A stretch of 64,000 nucleotides of DNA from Meiothermus sp. Its GTDB lineage: Bacteria > Deinococcota > Deinococci > Deinococcales > Thermaceae. The position numbers were made by a program, and so were the translations under genes. The stretch is taken from NCBI RefSeq assembly GCF_026004075.1, contig NZ_BPIK01000002.1:677504-741503 (forward strand), in the 5' to 3' direction. The notes under the pieces were generated by a model that was not told the origin of the DNA, made no database searches, and saw nothing but the letters and a program-made list of their open reading frames with translations. The number at the start of each line of letters is the position of its first letter. Within the stretch, counting starts at the first letter, position 1. Shown in pieces: positions 7,745-15,891 of the stretch.

Positions 7745-10357
7745 GTGAAGCCCATCCGAACCTTCAACGTGGTCCCGTCGCTGCCAGGGCCCCTCGAGGG
7801 CCTCAGGCGGCTGGCCTATAACCTGCGCTGGAGCTGGAACCATGACACCATCGAGCTTTTTCGCCGCCTGGACCGCGAGCTGTGGGAGGAGGTCGGCCAC
7901 AACCCGGTGCTGCTGCTGGGGCGCATCGACCAGGCCCGCCTGGAGGCGGCGGCTGCCGACGCGGGCTTCCTGGCCCACCTGGAGCGCGCGTTAGCCGACC
8001 TGGAACGCTACCTCTCCGGCGAGCTGACCTGGTTCACTCGAGCGGGCGGTCGCCGGCAGGGGACGCTGGTGGCTTACTTCTCCGCCGAGTTCGGCCTGAC
8101 CGAGAGCATTTCGGTTTTCGCCGGAGGACTGGGGATCCTGGCCGGGGATCACCTCAAGTCCGCGAGCGACCTGGGGGTGCCGCTGGTGGGGGTGGGCCTC
8201 CTGTACCAGCAGGGCTATTTCCGCCAGTACCTCAACGAGGCGGGCTGGCAGCAGGAACGCTACGAGGACAACGACTTCCACACCCTGCCGCTGACTCTGG
8301 AGCGGGGCCCCGACGGAAAGCCCCTCGCCGTCGAGGTGGCCTACCCCGGCAGGGCGGTACGGGCCCAGGTCTGGCGGGTCCAGATAGGCCGGGTGCCCCT
8401 GTACCTCCTCGACGCCAACCTGGAGGTCAACCGCCCCGAGGACCGCGACCTCACCGACCAGCTTTACGGCGGCGACCCGGAGATGCGCCTCAAGCAGGAG
8501 ATCCTGCTGGGCGTCGGCGGCTACCGGGCGCTGGAGGCCCTGGGCCTCAACCCCAACCCCCCGGTCTACCACCTGAACGAGGGCCACGCGGCCTTCGTGG
8601 CGCTCGAGCGCATCCGCCGCCTGATGCGAAGCGAGGACCTCTCCTTCGCCGAGGCCCGCGAGGCCGCCTCGGCGGGGCTGGTCTTCACCACCCACACCCC
8701 GGTGCCCGCCGGGCACGACCACTTCCCGCCCGAGCTCCTGGGGCGCTACCTGGGGGAGTATGCCCGCGAGCTGGGCCTGAGCCTGGAGGGTCTTCTGGCT
8801 CTGGGGCGCAAGAACCCCGCCGATGGCCGCGAGACCTTCGGCATGACCACCCTGGCCCTGAAGCTGGCCGCACACTCTAACGGGGTGAGCCGGCTCCACG
8901 GCCAGGTCACCCGCAGGACGTGGCGGGAGCTGTGGCCCGGCGTGCCCGAGGAGGAGATCCCCATCGGCCACGTGACCAACGGGGTGCACTTCCAATCCTG
9001 GATCTCCCTGGAGATGAACCAGCTCTACGAGCGCTACCTGGGGCCCTCCTGGCGCGAGGAGCCCGCCGACCGAGCCCTCTGGCAGGGGGTGTACTCCATC
9101 CCCGACGAGGAACTCTGGCGCACCCACGAGCGCCGCCGCGAGCGGCTGGTGGCCTTCACCCGCCGCCGCCTGCAAGGGCAGCTCTCCCGGCGGGGGGCCA
9201 GCGAGGCCGAGCTCGAGGCGGCCCGAGGCGTGCTCGACCCGGAGGCCCTGACCATCGGTTTCGCCCGGCGCTTCACCGGCTACAAGCGGGCCACGCTGAT
9301 CCTCTCCGACCCCCAGCGCCTTGCACGCCTCCTCAACGACCCGGCCCACCCGGTGCAGCTCATCTTCGCCGGCAAGGCCCATCCGCGTGACGAGGAGGGC
9401 AAGCGGCTCGTCCAGCGGGTGGCCGAGCTGGCCCGCCAGCCCGCCTTCGCCAGGCGGCTGGTGTTCCTCGAGGACTACGACATGGCCGTGGCCCGGGCCC
9501 TGGTGCAGGGAGCCGACGTGTGGCTCAACACCCCCCGCCGCCCCCTGGAGGCCTCGGGCACCTCGGGCATGAAGGCCATGGCCAACGGGGCGCTCAACCT
9601 GAGCACCCTGGACGGCTGGTGGGACGAGGCCTGGCAGGGCGCCGACCCCGACGAGCCCATCGGCTGGGCCATCGGGCGCGGCGAAGACTACCCCGACCCC
9701 GCCCTGCAGGACCGCCTCGAGGCCGAAGCCCTCTATGGCCTGCTGGAACAGGACGTGGTGCCCGCGTTCTACGAACGCCCGGGCGGCTTGCCCCGGCGCT
9801 GGCTGGCTCGCATGAAGGCCTCGATCGCCACCCTGGCCCCCCGCTACAACACCCACCGCGTGGTGCGCGAGTACACCCAGCGCTGCTACCTCGTGGGGGC
9901 GGAGCGCTTCCGCGCGTTGGCGGAGACGGGCTGGGGCCGGGCCAGGGCCCTGGCGGCCTGGAAGGAGCGCCTCCAGGCGGCCTGGCCCCAGGTGCGCGTC
10001 GAGGCGGTAAAGGCCGACCTCGAGGGAGACCTGCGGGTGGGTCAGGCCCTGGACGTGTGGGCCTGGGTGAGCCTGGGCCCGCTCACCCCTGAGGAAGTGC
10101 GGGTCGAGGTGTACCTGGGCCGCTTGGACCCGGGCGGCGAGCTGGCGCAGGCCGGAGCCACCGCCATGCGGCCGGTGGAGGCGAAGGGGCCCGGCCGCCA
10201 CCTCTTCCAGGCCGAAGCCGTGCCCTGCCAGATGAGCGGGCTGCACGGCCTTACCGTGCGCGTGCTACCCCAGCACCCCGATCTGCCGGTCCCTTTCCTG
10301 CCCGGCCTGATCGCCTGGGCTGGCCCGGAGTCGGTGGCCCAGCAGACGAGCGGGTAG
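7745..10357 (+). CDS. glgP: Alpha-glucan phosphorylase (GT35)
   Basis: 870 residues, starting at GTG 7745. An N-terminal DUF3417 region (GLRRLAYNLRWSWNHDTIELF) is typical of the bacterial/archaeal short-type glucan phosphorylases. The catalytic domain contains AYFSAEFGLTES, the conserved HLNEGHAA, GFARRFTGYKRA, and the PLP-lysine region ASGTSGMKAMANGALNLS followed by LDGWWDEA. It releases glucose 1-phosphate from glycogen or maltodextrin using phosphate. With the GH57 enzyme and aldolase upstream it forms a glucan catabolic operon. Confidence 0.93.
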   Translation: MKPIRTFNVVPSLPGPLEGLRRLAYNLRWSWNHDTIELFRRLDRELWEEVGHNPVLLLGRIDQARLEAAAADAGFLAHLERALADLERYLSGELTWFTRAGGRRQGTLVAYFSAEFGLTESISVFAGGLGILAGDHLKSASDLGVPLVGVGLLYQQGYFRQYLNEAGWQQERYEDNDFHTLPLTLERGPDGKPLAVEVAYPGRAVRAQVWRVQIGRVPLYLLDANLEVNRPEDRDLTDQLYGGDPEMRLKQEILLGVGGYRALEALGLNPNPPVYHLNEGHAAFVALERIRRLMRSEDLSFAEAREAASAGLVFTTHTPVPAGHDHFPPELLGRYLGEYARELGLSLEGLLALGRKNPADGRETFGMTTLALKLAAHSNGVSRLHGQVTRRTWRELWPGVPEEEIPIGHVTNGVHFQSWISLEMNQLYERYLGPSWREEPADRALWQGVYSIPDEELWRTHERRRERLVAFTRRRLQGQLSRRGASEAELEAARGVLDPEALTIGFARRFTGYKRATLILSDPQRLARLLNDPAHPVQLIFAGKAHPRDEEGKRLVQRVAELARQPAFARRLVFLEDYDMAVARALVQGADVWLNTPRRPLEASGTSGMKAMANGALNLSTLDGWWDEAWQGADPDEPIGWAIGRGEDYPDPALQDRLEAEALYGLLEQDVVPAFYERPGGLPRRWLARMKASIATLAPRYNTHRVVREYTQRCYLVGAERFRALAETGWGRARALAAWKERLQAAWPQVRVEAVKADLEGDLRVGQALDVWAWVSLGPLTPEEVRVEVYLGRLDPGGELAQAGATAMRPVEAKGPGRHLFQAEAVPCQMSGLHGLTVRVLPQHPDLPVPFLPGLIAWAGPESVAQQTSG

Positions 10358-10407
10358 GGCCGTGAACCCTAAGCGGACCCTGGGCTGGAGGCGGCTTGGA
10401 GGCGGCT

Positions 10408-10701
10408 ATGTCGAACCGGAACATCCTGGTCTTAGGCGGGCTCCTGGTGATCGCTGGGGGCGTGCTGTGGTGGGGGATGAGCCGTACCCAAGCTCCCGGA
10501 CCAGCTCGATTGCTTCCAGAACCCGTCTCCGCAGCACAGGCCCTGTTGCAGGACGAGCAAAACACTGCCGAGGTGGTGCGCCGGTTTGGCGAGGGGGTGG
10601 TCTACGTCCCGGTCGGCCTGGAGTTTACCGTCACCGAGGGCATCGTCTCGCCGGTACGGCGGAATCATGGCGCGGTGGGGGTGAACTGGCCCTCAGGGTG
10701 A
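10408..10701 (+). CDS. Hypothetical membrane-anchored protein
   Basis: The ATG at 10408 is preceded by GGAGG; the product is about 97 residues. NILVLGGLLVIAGGVLWWGM (residues 4-23) is a signal anchor and the rest looks extracytoplasmic. No family recognised. It lies 50 bp after glgP. A further short ATG frame behind a good Shine-Dalgarno at 10721-10748 encodes only five residues, so the end of this region may be decayed. Confidence 0.5.
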   Translation: MSNRNILVLGGLLVIAGGVLWWGMSRTQAPGPARLLPEPVSAAQALLQDEQNTAEVVRRFGEGVVYVPVGLEFTVTEGIVSPVRRNHGAVGVNWPSG

Positions 10702-10808
10702 CGCCCCAGGTGATCCGATAAGGAGGCTTATGGAAAAGCCAGGCTAGCACACTTACAGCGCGGCGATCCTTCGGCCAAAGAGGCACAAACCTCGCAAAGG
10801 AGAACTCC

Positions 10809-10985
10809 ATGGAAAAAGTCACCGATCCTGTGTGCGGGATGCAGATCGACCCCGAAAAAGCCGCTGGTCGATCGGAGTACCAGGGCCAGACCTACTACTT
10901 CTGTAGCGAAGGCTGCAAGAAAAGCTTTGATGCCGACCCCAAGAAGTACGTCAAGCCCGGCGATAGCCACCACGGCCACCCCTAG
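10809..10985 (+). CDS. YHS domain protein
   Basis: A 58-residue protein with AAAGGAG 8 bp before the ATG. It begins MEKVTDPVCGMQIDPEKAAG and continues with YQGQTYYFCSEGCKKSFDADPKKY, the full YHS domain, and ends in a His-rich tail (DSHHGHP). YHS domains bind metal through the Cys residues and are found as a domain or companion of copper ATPases. It may serve the metal-handling genes elsewhere in the window. Confidence 0.85.
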   Translation: MEKVTDPVCGMQIDPEKAAGRSEYQGQTYYFCSEGCKKSFDADPKKYVKPGDSHHGHP

Positions 10986-11003
10986 CCCGCGAGAGCCACT
11001 CCC

Positions 11004-11930
11004 GTGACCCACATCCGCCCGGCCCCCGTATCCCCTCCAGCACTGCGTGTATTGGTCATAGGGGGGATTTTGCTGGCGACGGCGTTTTGCTTCGTGCTGA
11101 TCAAGGCTGGCCTGGCCTATGCCCCGCCCTTCTTGTTCGCGGCCTTGCGCCTGGGGTTGGCTGGCCTGGCACTGGTGATGCTGCTGCCGCTCCTGGGCCA
11201 GCCCCTGCTGCCCGCGCGACGGGATTGGGCATGGCTGTTGTTGCTGGCCCTGGCTTCGGCGGCTTTCGCTTACGGGGCGATGTTCTCCAGCCCGGGTCTA
11301 GCAGGGGCTGGCCTGGCGGCGGTGCTGGGCAACGTCCAGCCGCTGATCGTGGCTGGGCTGGCCAGTTTCCTGCTCAAGGAGCGTTTCACCCCGGCCAAGA
11401 GGTGGGCCCTGGTCCTGGGGTTTGTGGGGGTCAGCGGAATGGCCCTGCCCGCCCTCGCTGCGCCCGGCGGCCTGGGGCTGCCCGGGGCAGGGTTGGCCCT
11501 GGCTTCCTCGCTGGGCTTCGCGGTGGGCAGCGTGGTGATCAAACGCCTCGAGCCCCCCCACCTCTTCACCCTCATCGCCTGGCAACTTCTGCTGGGCAGC
11601 CTGCCGCTGTTTGCGGGCTGGCTGCTGTGGGAGGGTGGGGCAGCCCCGCGCTCGAGCCTGGAGTTTGTCGGGCTGTTGCTGGTGCTGGCCCTGGCGGGCA
11701 CGGCTTTTGTCACCGCGGGGTGGTACTGGTTGCTGCAGGGCAGCGACCTCGGGCGGCTCTCGCAGGTGTTTTTCCTGGTGCCCGCCGTGGGCTTGGGTTT
11801 GGCCGTCGTGTTGTACGGCGAGCGGGTGACCCTGGTGCAGGGGTTGGGGCTGGTCTTGATCGCGGGCGGGCTGAGGGTGCAGGCCCTCGAGCCCCGCCCG
11901 ATGGACCGAATTCCGAGAGGAGACCCATGA
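11004..11930 (+). CDS. DMT-superfamily transporter (EamA type)
   Basis: 308 residues starting at GTG 11004. Ten hydrophobic segments are visible, split into two EamA repeats (about residues 14-145 and 155-290), with the typical first-repeat phrase LLATAFCFVLIKAGLAYAPPFLFAALRLGLAGL. These exporters move metabolites or amino acids across the inner membrane; the substrate cannot be predicted. Its stop overlaps the pfkA start (ATGA), so the two genes are translationally coupled. Confidence 0.85.
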   Translation: MTHIRPAPVSPPALRVLVIGGILLATAFCFVLIKAGLAYAPPFLFAALRLGLAGLALVMLLPLLGQPLLPARRDWAWLLLLALASAAFAYGAMFSSPGLAGAGLAAVLGNVQPLIVAGLASFLLKERFTPAKRWALVLGFVGVSGMALPALAAPGGLGLPGAGLALASSLGFAVGSVVIKRLEPPHLFTLIAWQLLLGSLPLFAGWLLWEGGAAPRSSLEFVGLLLVLALAGTAFVTAGWYWLLQGSDLGRLSQVFFLVPAVGLGLAVVLYGERVTLVQGLGLVLIAGGLRVQALEPRPMDRIPRGDP

Positions 11931-12898
11931 AGCGAATCGCGGTGCTCACCAGCGGGGGTGACGCCCCCGGCATGAACGCGGCCATCCGGGCGGTGGTGCG
12001 CGGCGGCCTGGAGCAGGGCTGGGAGGTCTTCGGAGTGCGCCAGGGCTACGCGGGCCTGATGGGTGGTGATTTTGTCTCGCTCTCGGCCCGTGACGTGGGC
12101 GGCATCATCCAGCAGGGTGGCACCGTGCTGGGCAGCGCTCGGGCTCCCGAGTTCAAGACCGAGGAGGGGCGCAAACAGGCCCTCGCCAACCTCGAGGCTC
12201 GAGGCGTCGAAGCCCTGGTGGTGATCGGCGGGGGTGGCTCCCAGAGCGGGGCCTACGCGCTCTCGAGGATGGGCTTCCCGGTGGTAGGGGTGGCCTCCAC
12301 CATCGACAACGATCTCTACGGCTCGGAGACCACCATCGGGGTGGATACCGCCCTCAACATCGCCCTCGAGGCCATTGACCGCCTCAAGGTCACCGCCTCG
12401 AGCCATCACCGGGCCTTCCTGGTCGAGGTGATGGGCCGCGACTGCGGCTATCTGGCCCTGATGGCGGGCATCGCCGGCGGGGCCGAGGTGATCGTGCTCC
12501 CCGAGGTGGAGAGTGACCCTGAGGAGGTCATCGAGACTCTCAAGGCAGCCTACCGCCGGGGCAAGGCCCACGCGATCGCGGTGGTGGCCGAGGGAGCCAC
12601 CAACAACGCCAATGAGTTGATGCTCTACGCCCAGGAGAATCAAAAGCGCATCGGCTTCGACCTGCGGGTCACCATCCTGGGTCACGTCCAGCGGGGCGGG
12701 ATGCCCGGGGCCTTCGACCGCCTCCTGGCGACCCGTTTGGGAGTGGGGGCGGTAGAACGGCTGGCGGGCGGTGAACATGGCGTGCTGATGGGCCTCATCC
12801 GGGGCGAGATCCTCGCCACGCCCCTGGACGAGGCGGCGGGGCGGAAGAAGCCCCTGGATTTGGGTTTGCTCGAGATGGCCCGGGTGCTGGCCAAGTAA
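11927..12898 (+). CDS. pfkA: ATP-dependent 6-phosphofructokinase
   Basis: 323 residues, close to the family norm of about 320. It shows the ATP-binding start IAVLTSGGDAPGMNAAIRAVVR, the GGGGSQSGA substrate/nucleotide motif, and the catalytic stretch PVVGVASTIDNDLYGSETTIGVDTA, where TIDND carries the catalytic Asp. The Shine-Dalgarno GAGAGGAG sits 6 bp before the ATG, which overlaps the preceding gene. It phosphorylates fructose 6-phosphate and is followed 14 bp later by type II GAPDH. Confidence 0.95.
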   Translation: MKRIAVLTSGGDAPGMNAAIRAVVRGGLEQGWEVFGVRQGYAGLMGGDFVSLSARDVGGIIQQGGTVLGSARAPEFKTEEGRKQALANLEARGVEALVVIGGGGSQSGAYALSRMGFPVVGVASTIDNDLYGSETTIGVDTALNIALEAIDRLKVTASSHHRAFLVEVMGRDCGYLALMAGIAGGAEVIVLPEVESDPEEVIETLKAAYRRGKAHAIAVVAEGATNNANELMLYAQENQKRIGFDLRVTILGHVQRGGMPGAFDRLLATRLGVGAVERLAGGEHGVLMGLIRGEILATPLDEAAGRKKPLDLGLLEMARVLAK

Positions 12899-12912
12899 AT
12901 CAGGAGGTAACT

Positions 12913-13965
12913 ATGGCGCGGGAGAAAGTGCGGGTAGCGGTAAACGGGTACGGGGTGATCGGAAAGCGGGTAGCCGGTGCGGTGCTGGCCCAGCCGGACA
13001 TGGAGCTGGCGGGGGTGGCCGATGTGGTCTCGGACTACCGCATCAAGGCTGTGGCGGAGGACATCGCGGTCTACGCCTCGCTCCCCGAAAAGCTTCCCGA
13101 GATGCGGGCCGCCGGGGTTCCGGTCAAGGGCAACCTGCACGAACTGCTGGAAACGGTAGACGTGGTGGTGGACTGTACGCCCGCAGGGATCGGCGCCAAG
13201 AACCTCGAGCGCTACCGCGAGCACGGGGTCAGGGCCATCTTCCAGGGCGGGGAGAAGCACGCCCTGACCGGCCACTCCTTCGTAGCCAGCGAGAACTACG
13301 CCAGCGCCCTGGGGCGGGACAGCACCCGGGTGGTCTCCTGCAACACCACCGCCACGGTGCGAACCCTGACCGCGCTGAGGAACGCGGGGCTCCTGAAGAA
13401 GGCACGCGGGGTGCTGATCCGCCGGGCCACCGACCCCTGGGAGTCCGACCACTCCGGCGTCATGAACACCGTGGTGCCCGAGGGCAGGATTCCCAGCCAT
13501 CAGGGCCCCGACGCCCAGACCGTGGCCCCGGATTTGGACGTGGTCACCATCGCCGCCAAGGCCGCCCACACCCAAAGCCACAGCCACTACTGGATCGTCG
13601 AGCTGACCCGCCCCGCCAGTGGGGAGGAGGTGCTCGAAGCCTTCCGGGCCAACTCGCGCATCGCCTTCATCCGCATGTCGGACGGCATCGTGGCCCTCAA
13701 CAGCACCATAGAGCTGATGAAGGACCTGGGCCGGCCACGGGGCGACATGTACGAGGTGGCGATCTGGGCCGACGTGCTCAAGGCCGAGGGGAACGAGCTC
13801 TTCTACACCTACCAGGTGGACAACCAGGCGGTGGTGATCCCCGAGACCATCGACGCCATCCGGGCCCTCAGCGGCCTCGAGCCCGACCCCCTGGCCTCGA
13901 TCCGGCGCACCGACGAGGCCCTGGGCGTGCGCCAGGAATTCCTGCAGGGGCCGGGGGCGGCATGA
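12913..13965 (+). CDS. Type II (archaeal-type) glyceraldehyde-3-phosphate dehydrogenase
   Basis: 350 residues with AGGAGGTAACT before the ATG. The N-terminal Rossmann motif VAVNGYGVIGKRVAGAV and the active site VVSCNTTATVRTL (Cys about residue 139) match the archaeal phosphorylating NAD(P) GAPDH, not the bacterial type I enzyme (SCTTNCLAP). Further family signatures are FQGGEKHALTGHSFVA and HSHYWIVEL. It oxidises glyceraldehyde 3-phosphate to 1,3-bisphosphoglycerate. Its position behind pfkA and the presence of an archaeal-type aldolase upstream suggest an unusual glycolytic set. Confidence 0.92.
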   Translation: MAREKVRVAVNGYGVIGKRVAGAVLAQPDMELAGVADVVSDYRIKAVAEDIAVYASLPEKLPEMRAAGVPVKGNLHELLETVDVVVDCTPAGIGAKNLERYREHGVRAIFQGGEKHALTGHSFVASENYASALGRDSTRVVSCNTTATVRTLTALRNAGLLKKARGVLIRRATDPWESDHSGVMNTVVPEGRIPSHQGPDAQTVAPDLDVVTIAAKAAHTQSHSHYWIVELTRPASGEEVLEAFRANSRIAFIRMSDGIVALNSTIELMKDLGRPRGDMYEVAIWADVLKAEGNELFYTYQVDNQAVVIPETIDAIRALSGLEPDPLASIRRTDEALGVRQEFLQGPGAA

Positions 13966-14190
13966 GCCCACAAACCCCCGCCCACGAACAGGTTCGGGCC
14001 GTCACCTTGGCCTTCCCGGAGAGGCTGCTCCCCCAAGGGCGCGACTTCGCCGTGCGGCGGTGGGACGGTGCGGTGTTGCCCGCCACCCGGGAGCCGGCCC
14101 GGGCCACCCCGGTGCTGCCCTCGAGCGAAGGTCTGGGGCGGATGCTGCACCCTCCACCGGACGTGTTCCTGGGCGAGGCTTTCTTGCAGA
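13962..14190 (+). pseudogene. Truncated cyclopropane-fatty-acyl-phospholipid synthase-like methyltransferase
   Basis: The ATG overlaps the GAPDH stop. About 75 residues resemble the N-terminus of the CFA synthase family: DFAVRRWDGAVLPA, then a degenerate region ending RMLHPPPDVFLGEAFL, matching the family pattern of a WDG motif and a LGEAYI-like phrase. After about 14183 the similarity stops and an unrelated sequence, the tail of nuoL, begins, although the frame stays open to 14297. The SAM-binding domain is missing, so the gene cannot be functional. Confidence 0.6.
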
Positions 14191-14410
14191 TGACCTGTAC
14201 AACGCGGTCCTGGTACAGCCCCTTAAGGTGCTGGCGGGCCTGCTCTTTGGTGGCGAACGCGGCCTGCTTGCGGGATATTGGGGTCTGGGACGGCTGATGG
14301 CGAGTCTGGGGGATCTGTTGGTCAAGGTGGAAAGCGGCTACGTTCGCCTCTACGCGTTTGGCTTGGGGTTGGGGGGGGTTTTGTTATTGCTGTGGGGGGT
14401 ACTACGCTAG
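14184..14410 (+). pseudogene. C-terminal remnant of NADH-quinone oxidoreductase subunit L
   Basis: In the frame ending at 14410 the sequence reads ADDLYNAVLVQPLKVLAGLL, then GLGRLMASLGDLLVKVESGY, then VRLYAFGLGLGGVLLLLWG. This is the characteristic last segment of NuoL (transmembrane end helix plus the YVR-Y motif). The rest of nuoL is absent and the fragment is joined directly to the broken cfa-like gene. It appears to be a deletion or recombination scar. Confidence 0.65.
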
Positions 14411-14420
14411 GGGATGGCTC

Positions 14421-15302
14421 ATGCAACAGTCTCGTACTCACCTTCCCTTCGCCCTGGTGCTTTCCGGTGGCGGAGCAAGGGGGCTGGCTCATGCTGGGGT
14501 GATCCACGCCCTCGAGCACTATGGCTACTACCCCAGCGCCATCGTGGGGGTCTCGATGGGGGCCATCGTCGGGGTTACCTATGGCCTCAACCCGGACTGG
14601 TACGGGGCGCTGTTGCACATGGACACCACCGACTTCCCCGAACCACCTGCTCCACGGAGTGCCGCCTTGCGCGAACGGCTACGCCTACTACCCACCTATT
14701 TCCAGGCTGCCTGGAGCTTGCTGGTGGGCTGGGGCATGGGGCAGAGGGCCTTGCCCTATGGTCGGGCGCTGCTGCGGCAACTCACCCTGGGACGCGAACT
14801 CGAGGAGTCCCGTATCCCGGTAGCCGCCGTCGCCAGCGACCTGATCACGGCGGAGCGGGTAGTGCTGCGCGAGGGCCTGGCGGCCGATGCCCTCTATGCC
14901 AGTGCCGCCCTGGCCGGAATCCTGCCGCCCCTGGAGCGGGATGGGAAACTCCTGGCCGATGGAGCCTATGCCGATATCGCCCCCATTGACGTGGCTCGTG
15001 AGTTGATGCGGGGTTCAGGGTCTTTGCTGGTCATCGCGGTCAATCCCCACGGGTCCCGAAGCGGGCGGTCCCCGCGCAATGGCCTACAAACCCTGATGCG
15101 GGCGCTGGAGGTCTGTCACCACCAGCACGCGCATGTGCGTTTTGCCGAGGCCGACCTGGTGCTGGAACCCCGTTTTCCCTTCCCGATCGATACCCTTGAC
15201 TTCACTCACAAGGCGGTCTGCGTCGCAGCAGGTATCCGGGCGGTGCGAACGGCGCTGCCCCGCCTGCACGAGCTGCTCGGAGCCGATGCCGTGTCGACCT
15301 GA
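14421..15302 (+). CDS. Patatin-like phospholipase (RssA/YlbK type)
   Basis: The ATG at 14421 gives 293 residues; the open frame upstream belongs to the nuoL remnant. The oxyanion loop VLSGGGARGLAHAGV, nucleophile motif GVSMGA (Ser about residue 47) and the DGA catalytic aspartate in LLADGAYADIAP complete the Ser-Asp dyad. It probably hydrolyses phospholipids or lysophospholipids. A GGGGA Shine-Dalgarno lies 7 bp before the ATG. The end overlaps the beginning of the broken ubiB-like gene. Confidence 0.9.
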   Translation: MQQSRTHLPFALVLSGGGARGLAHAGVIHALEHYGYYPSAIVGVSMGAIVGVTYGLNPDWYGALLHMDTTDFPEPPAPRSAALRERLRLLPTYFQAAWSLLVGWGMGQRALPYGRALLRQLTLGRELEESRIPVAAVASDLITAERVVLREGLAADALYASAALAGILPPLERDGKLLADGAYADIAPIDVARELMRGSGSLLVIAVNPHGSRSGRSPRNGLQTLMRALEVCHHQHAHVRFAEADLVLEPRFPFPIDTLDFTHKAVCVAAGIRAVRTALPRLHELLGADAVST

Positions 15303-15807
15303 TCTCACGATCCTCTCCCGTGTCGCTCTCCTGCACCGCTGCCGCCAGATCGCTGCCGCGCTGGCCCGCCACGGACTGGGCTATCTGGCGATGGAACTGG
15401 GTCTGGGGCACTATCTGCCCTTCAATCGAGGCCTTTTCGGCCATCGCAGGAGGCTCGAGTCTTACACCCGCGCCGACCGCCTGCGCATGGCGTCGGAAGA
15501 CCTCGGCCCCACCCCCGTCAAACTGGGGCAGGTGCTCTCCACCCGGCCCGATCTAGTGCCCCCGGACTGGTCGGAGGAACTGGCCAAGTTGCAGGAGCGG
15601 GTGCCGCCCGTACCCTGGCCGCGGGTCTGGCTCAGGCTCGGGCGCGAGCTGGGCCGCCCCCCTGAGGAGGTCTTCGCCCACCTCGAGCTCGAACCACTGG
15701 CCGCAGCCTCCGTCGGGCAGGTGCACTGGGGCGTGCACCGGGGTTCGAAAAGATGGCCTCTCGGGTTTTGGTGCAAAAGGACGGTCGTCTTTCTGAGTCC
15801 CGTATAA
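15286..15807 (+). pseudogene. Truncated ABC1/UbiB atypical kinase
   Basis: The frame carries the N-terminal part of the ABC1/UbiB family: LGPTPVKLGQVLSTRPDLVPPDWSEELAKLQERVPP (contains the KxGQ motif) and EPLAAASVGQVHWGVH (Ala-rich nucleotide loop AAASVGQVH). The reading then passes into a hairpin repeat at 15739-15802 and stops at 15807. The rest of the kinase domain is missing, so the gene was broken at or by the repeat element. Confidence 0.75.
15739..15802 (+). repeat. Dispersed hairpin repeat A, copy 1
   Basis: Two 20-base arms (15739-15758 and 15783-15802) pair with one mismatch if G-U pairs are allowed. The other copy is inverted at 18261-18322 with changed but still largely pairing arms. 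Both copies share a cggga/tcccg end followed by the TATAAG box. Copy 1 ends the ubiB fragment; together the copies flank lnt and lgt. Confidence 0.7.
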
Positions 15808-15847
15808 GTTTCTCCAAGGCTCGCGCGAATCTATCCATGGCCCAGGT

Positions 15848-15879
15848 TTTATACAGGCTTAACATCACCTCCCCACCAT
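15848..15879 (+). promoter_or_regulatory. 17-bp direct-repeat box plus -10, site 1 (before lnt)
   Basis: TTTATACAGGCTTAACA at 15848-15864 contains two half-sites 11 bp apart (TTTATA and TTAACA). Nine bases further CACCAT (15874-15879) fits a -10. The start codon of lnt follows 7 bp later, so the transcript would be leaderless. Same layout as six other sites in the window. Confidence 0.6.
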
Positions 15880-15891
15880 AGGCGGGGTGAT
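15864..15891 (+). promoter_or_regulatory. CsoR-like pseudo-palindrome over the lnt start
   Basis: ATCACC and GGTGAT arms enclose CCCC and GGGG runs, resembling the CsoR-type operators at 4216 and 19084 but less regular. It covers the -10 box and the start codon of lnt, where binding of a repressor would stop transcription. Confidence 0.35.

Noticed and set aside
5787..10246. Very long open frames on the strand opposite GH57 and glgP
   Set aside because: They are antisense shadows caused by high GC and codon bias; the translations are low-complexity Gly/Pro/Leu/Val strings without start sites or domains.
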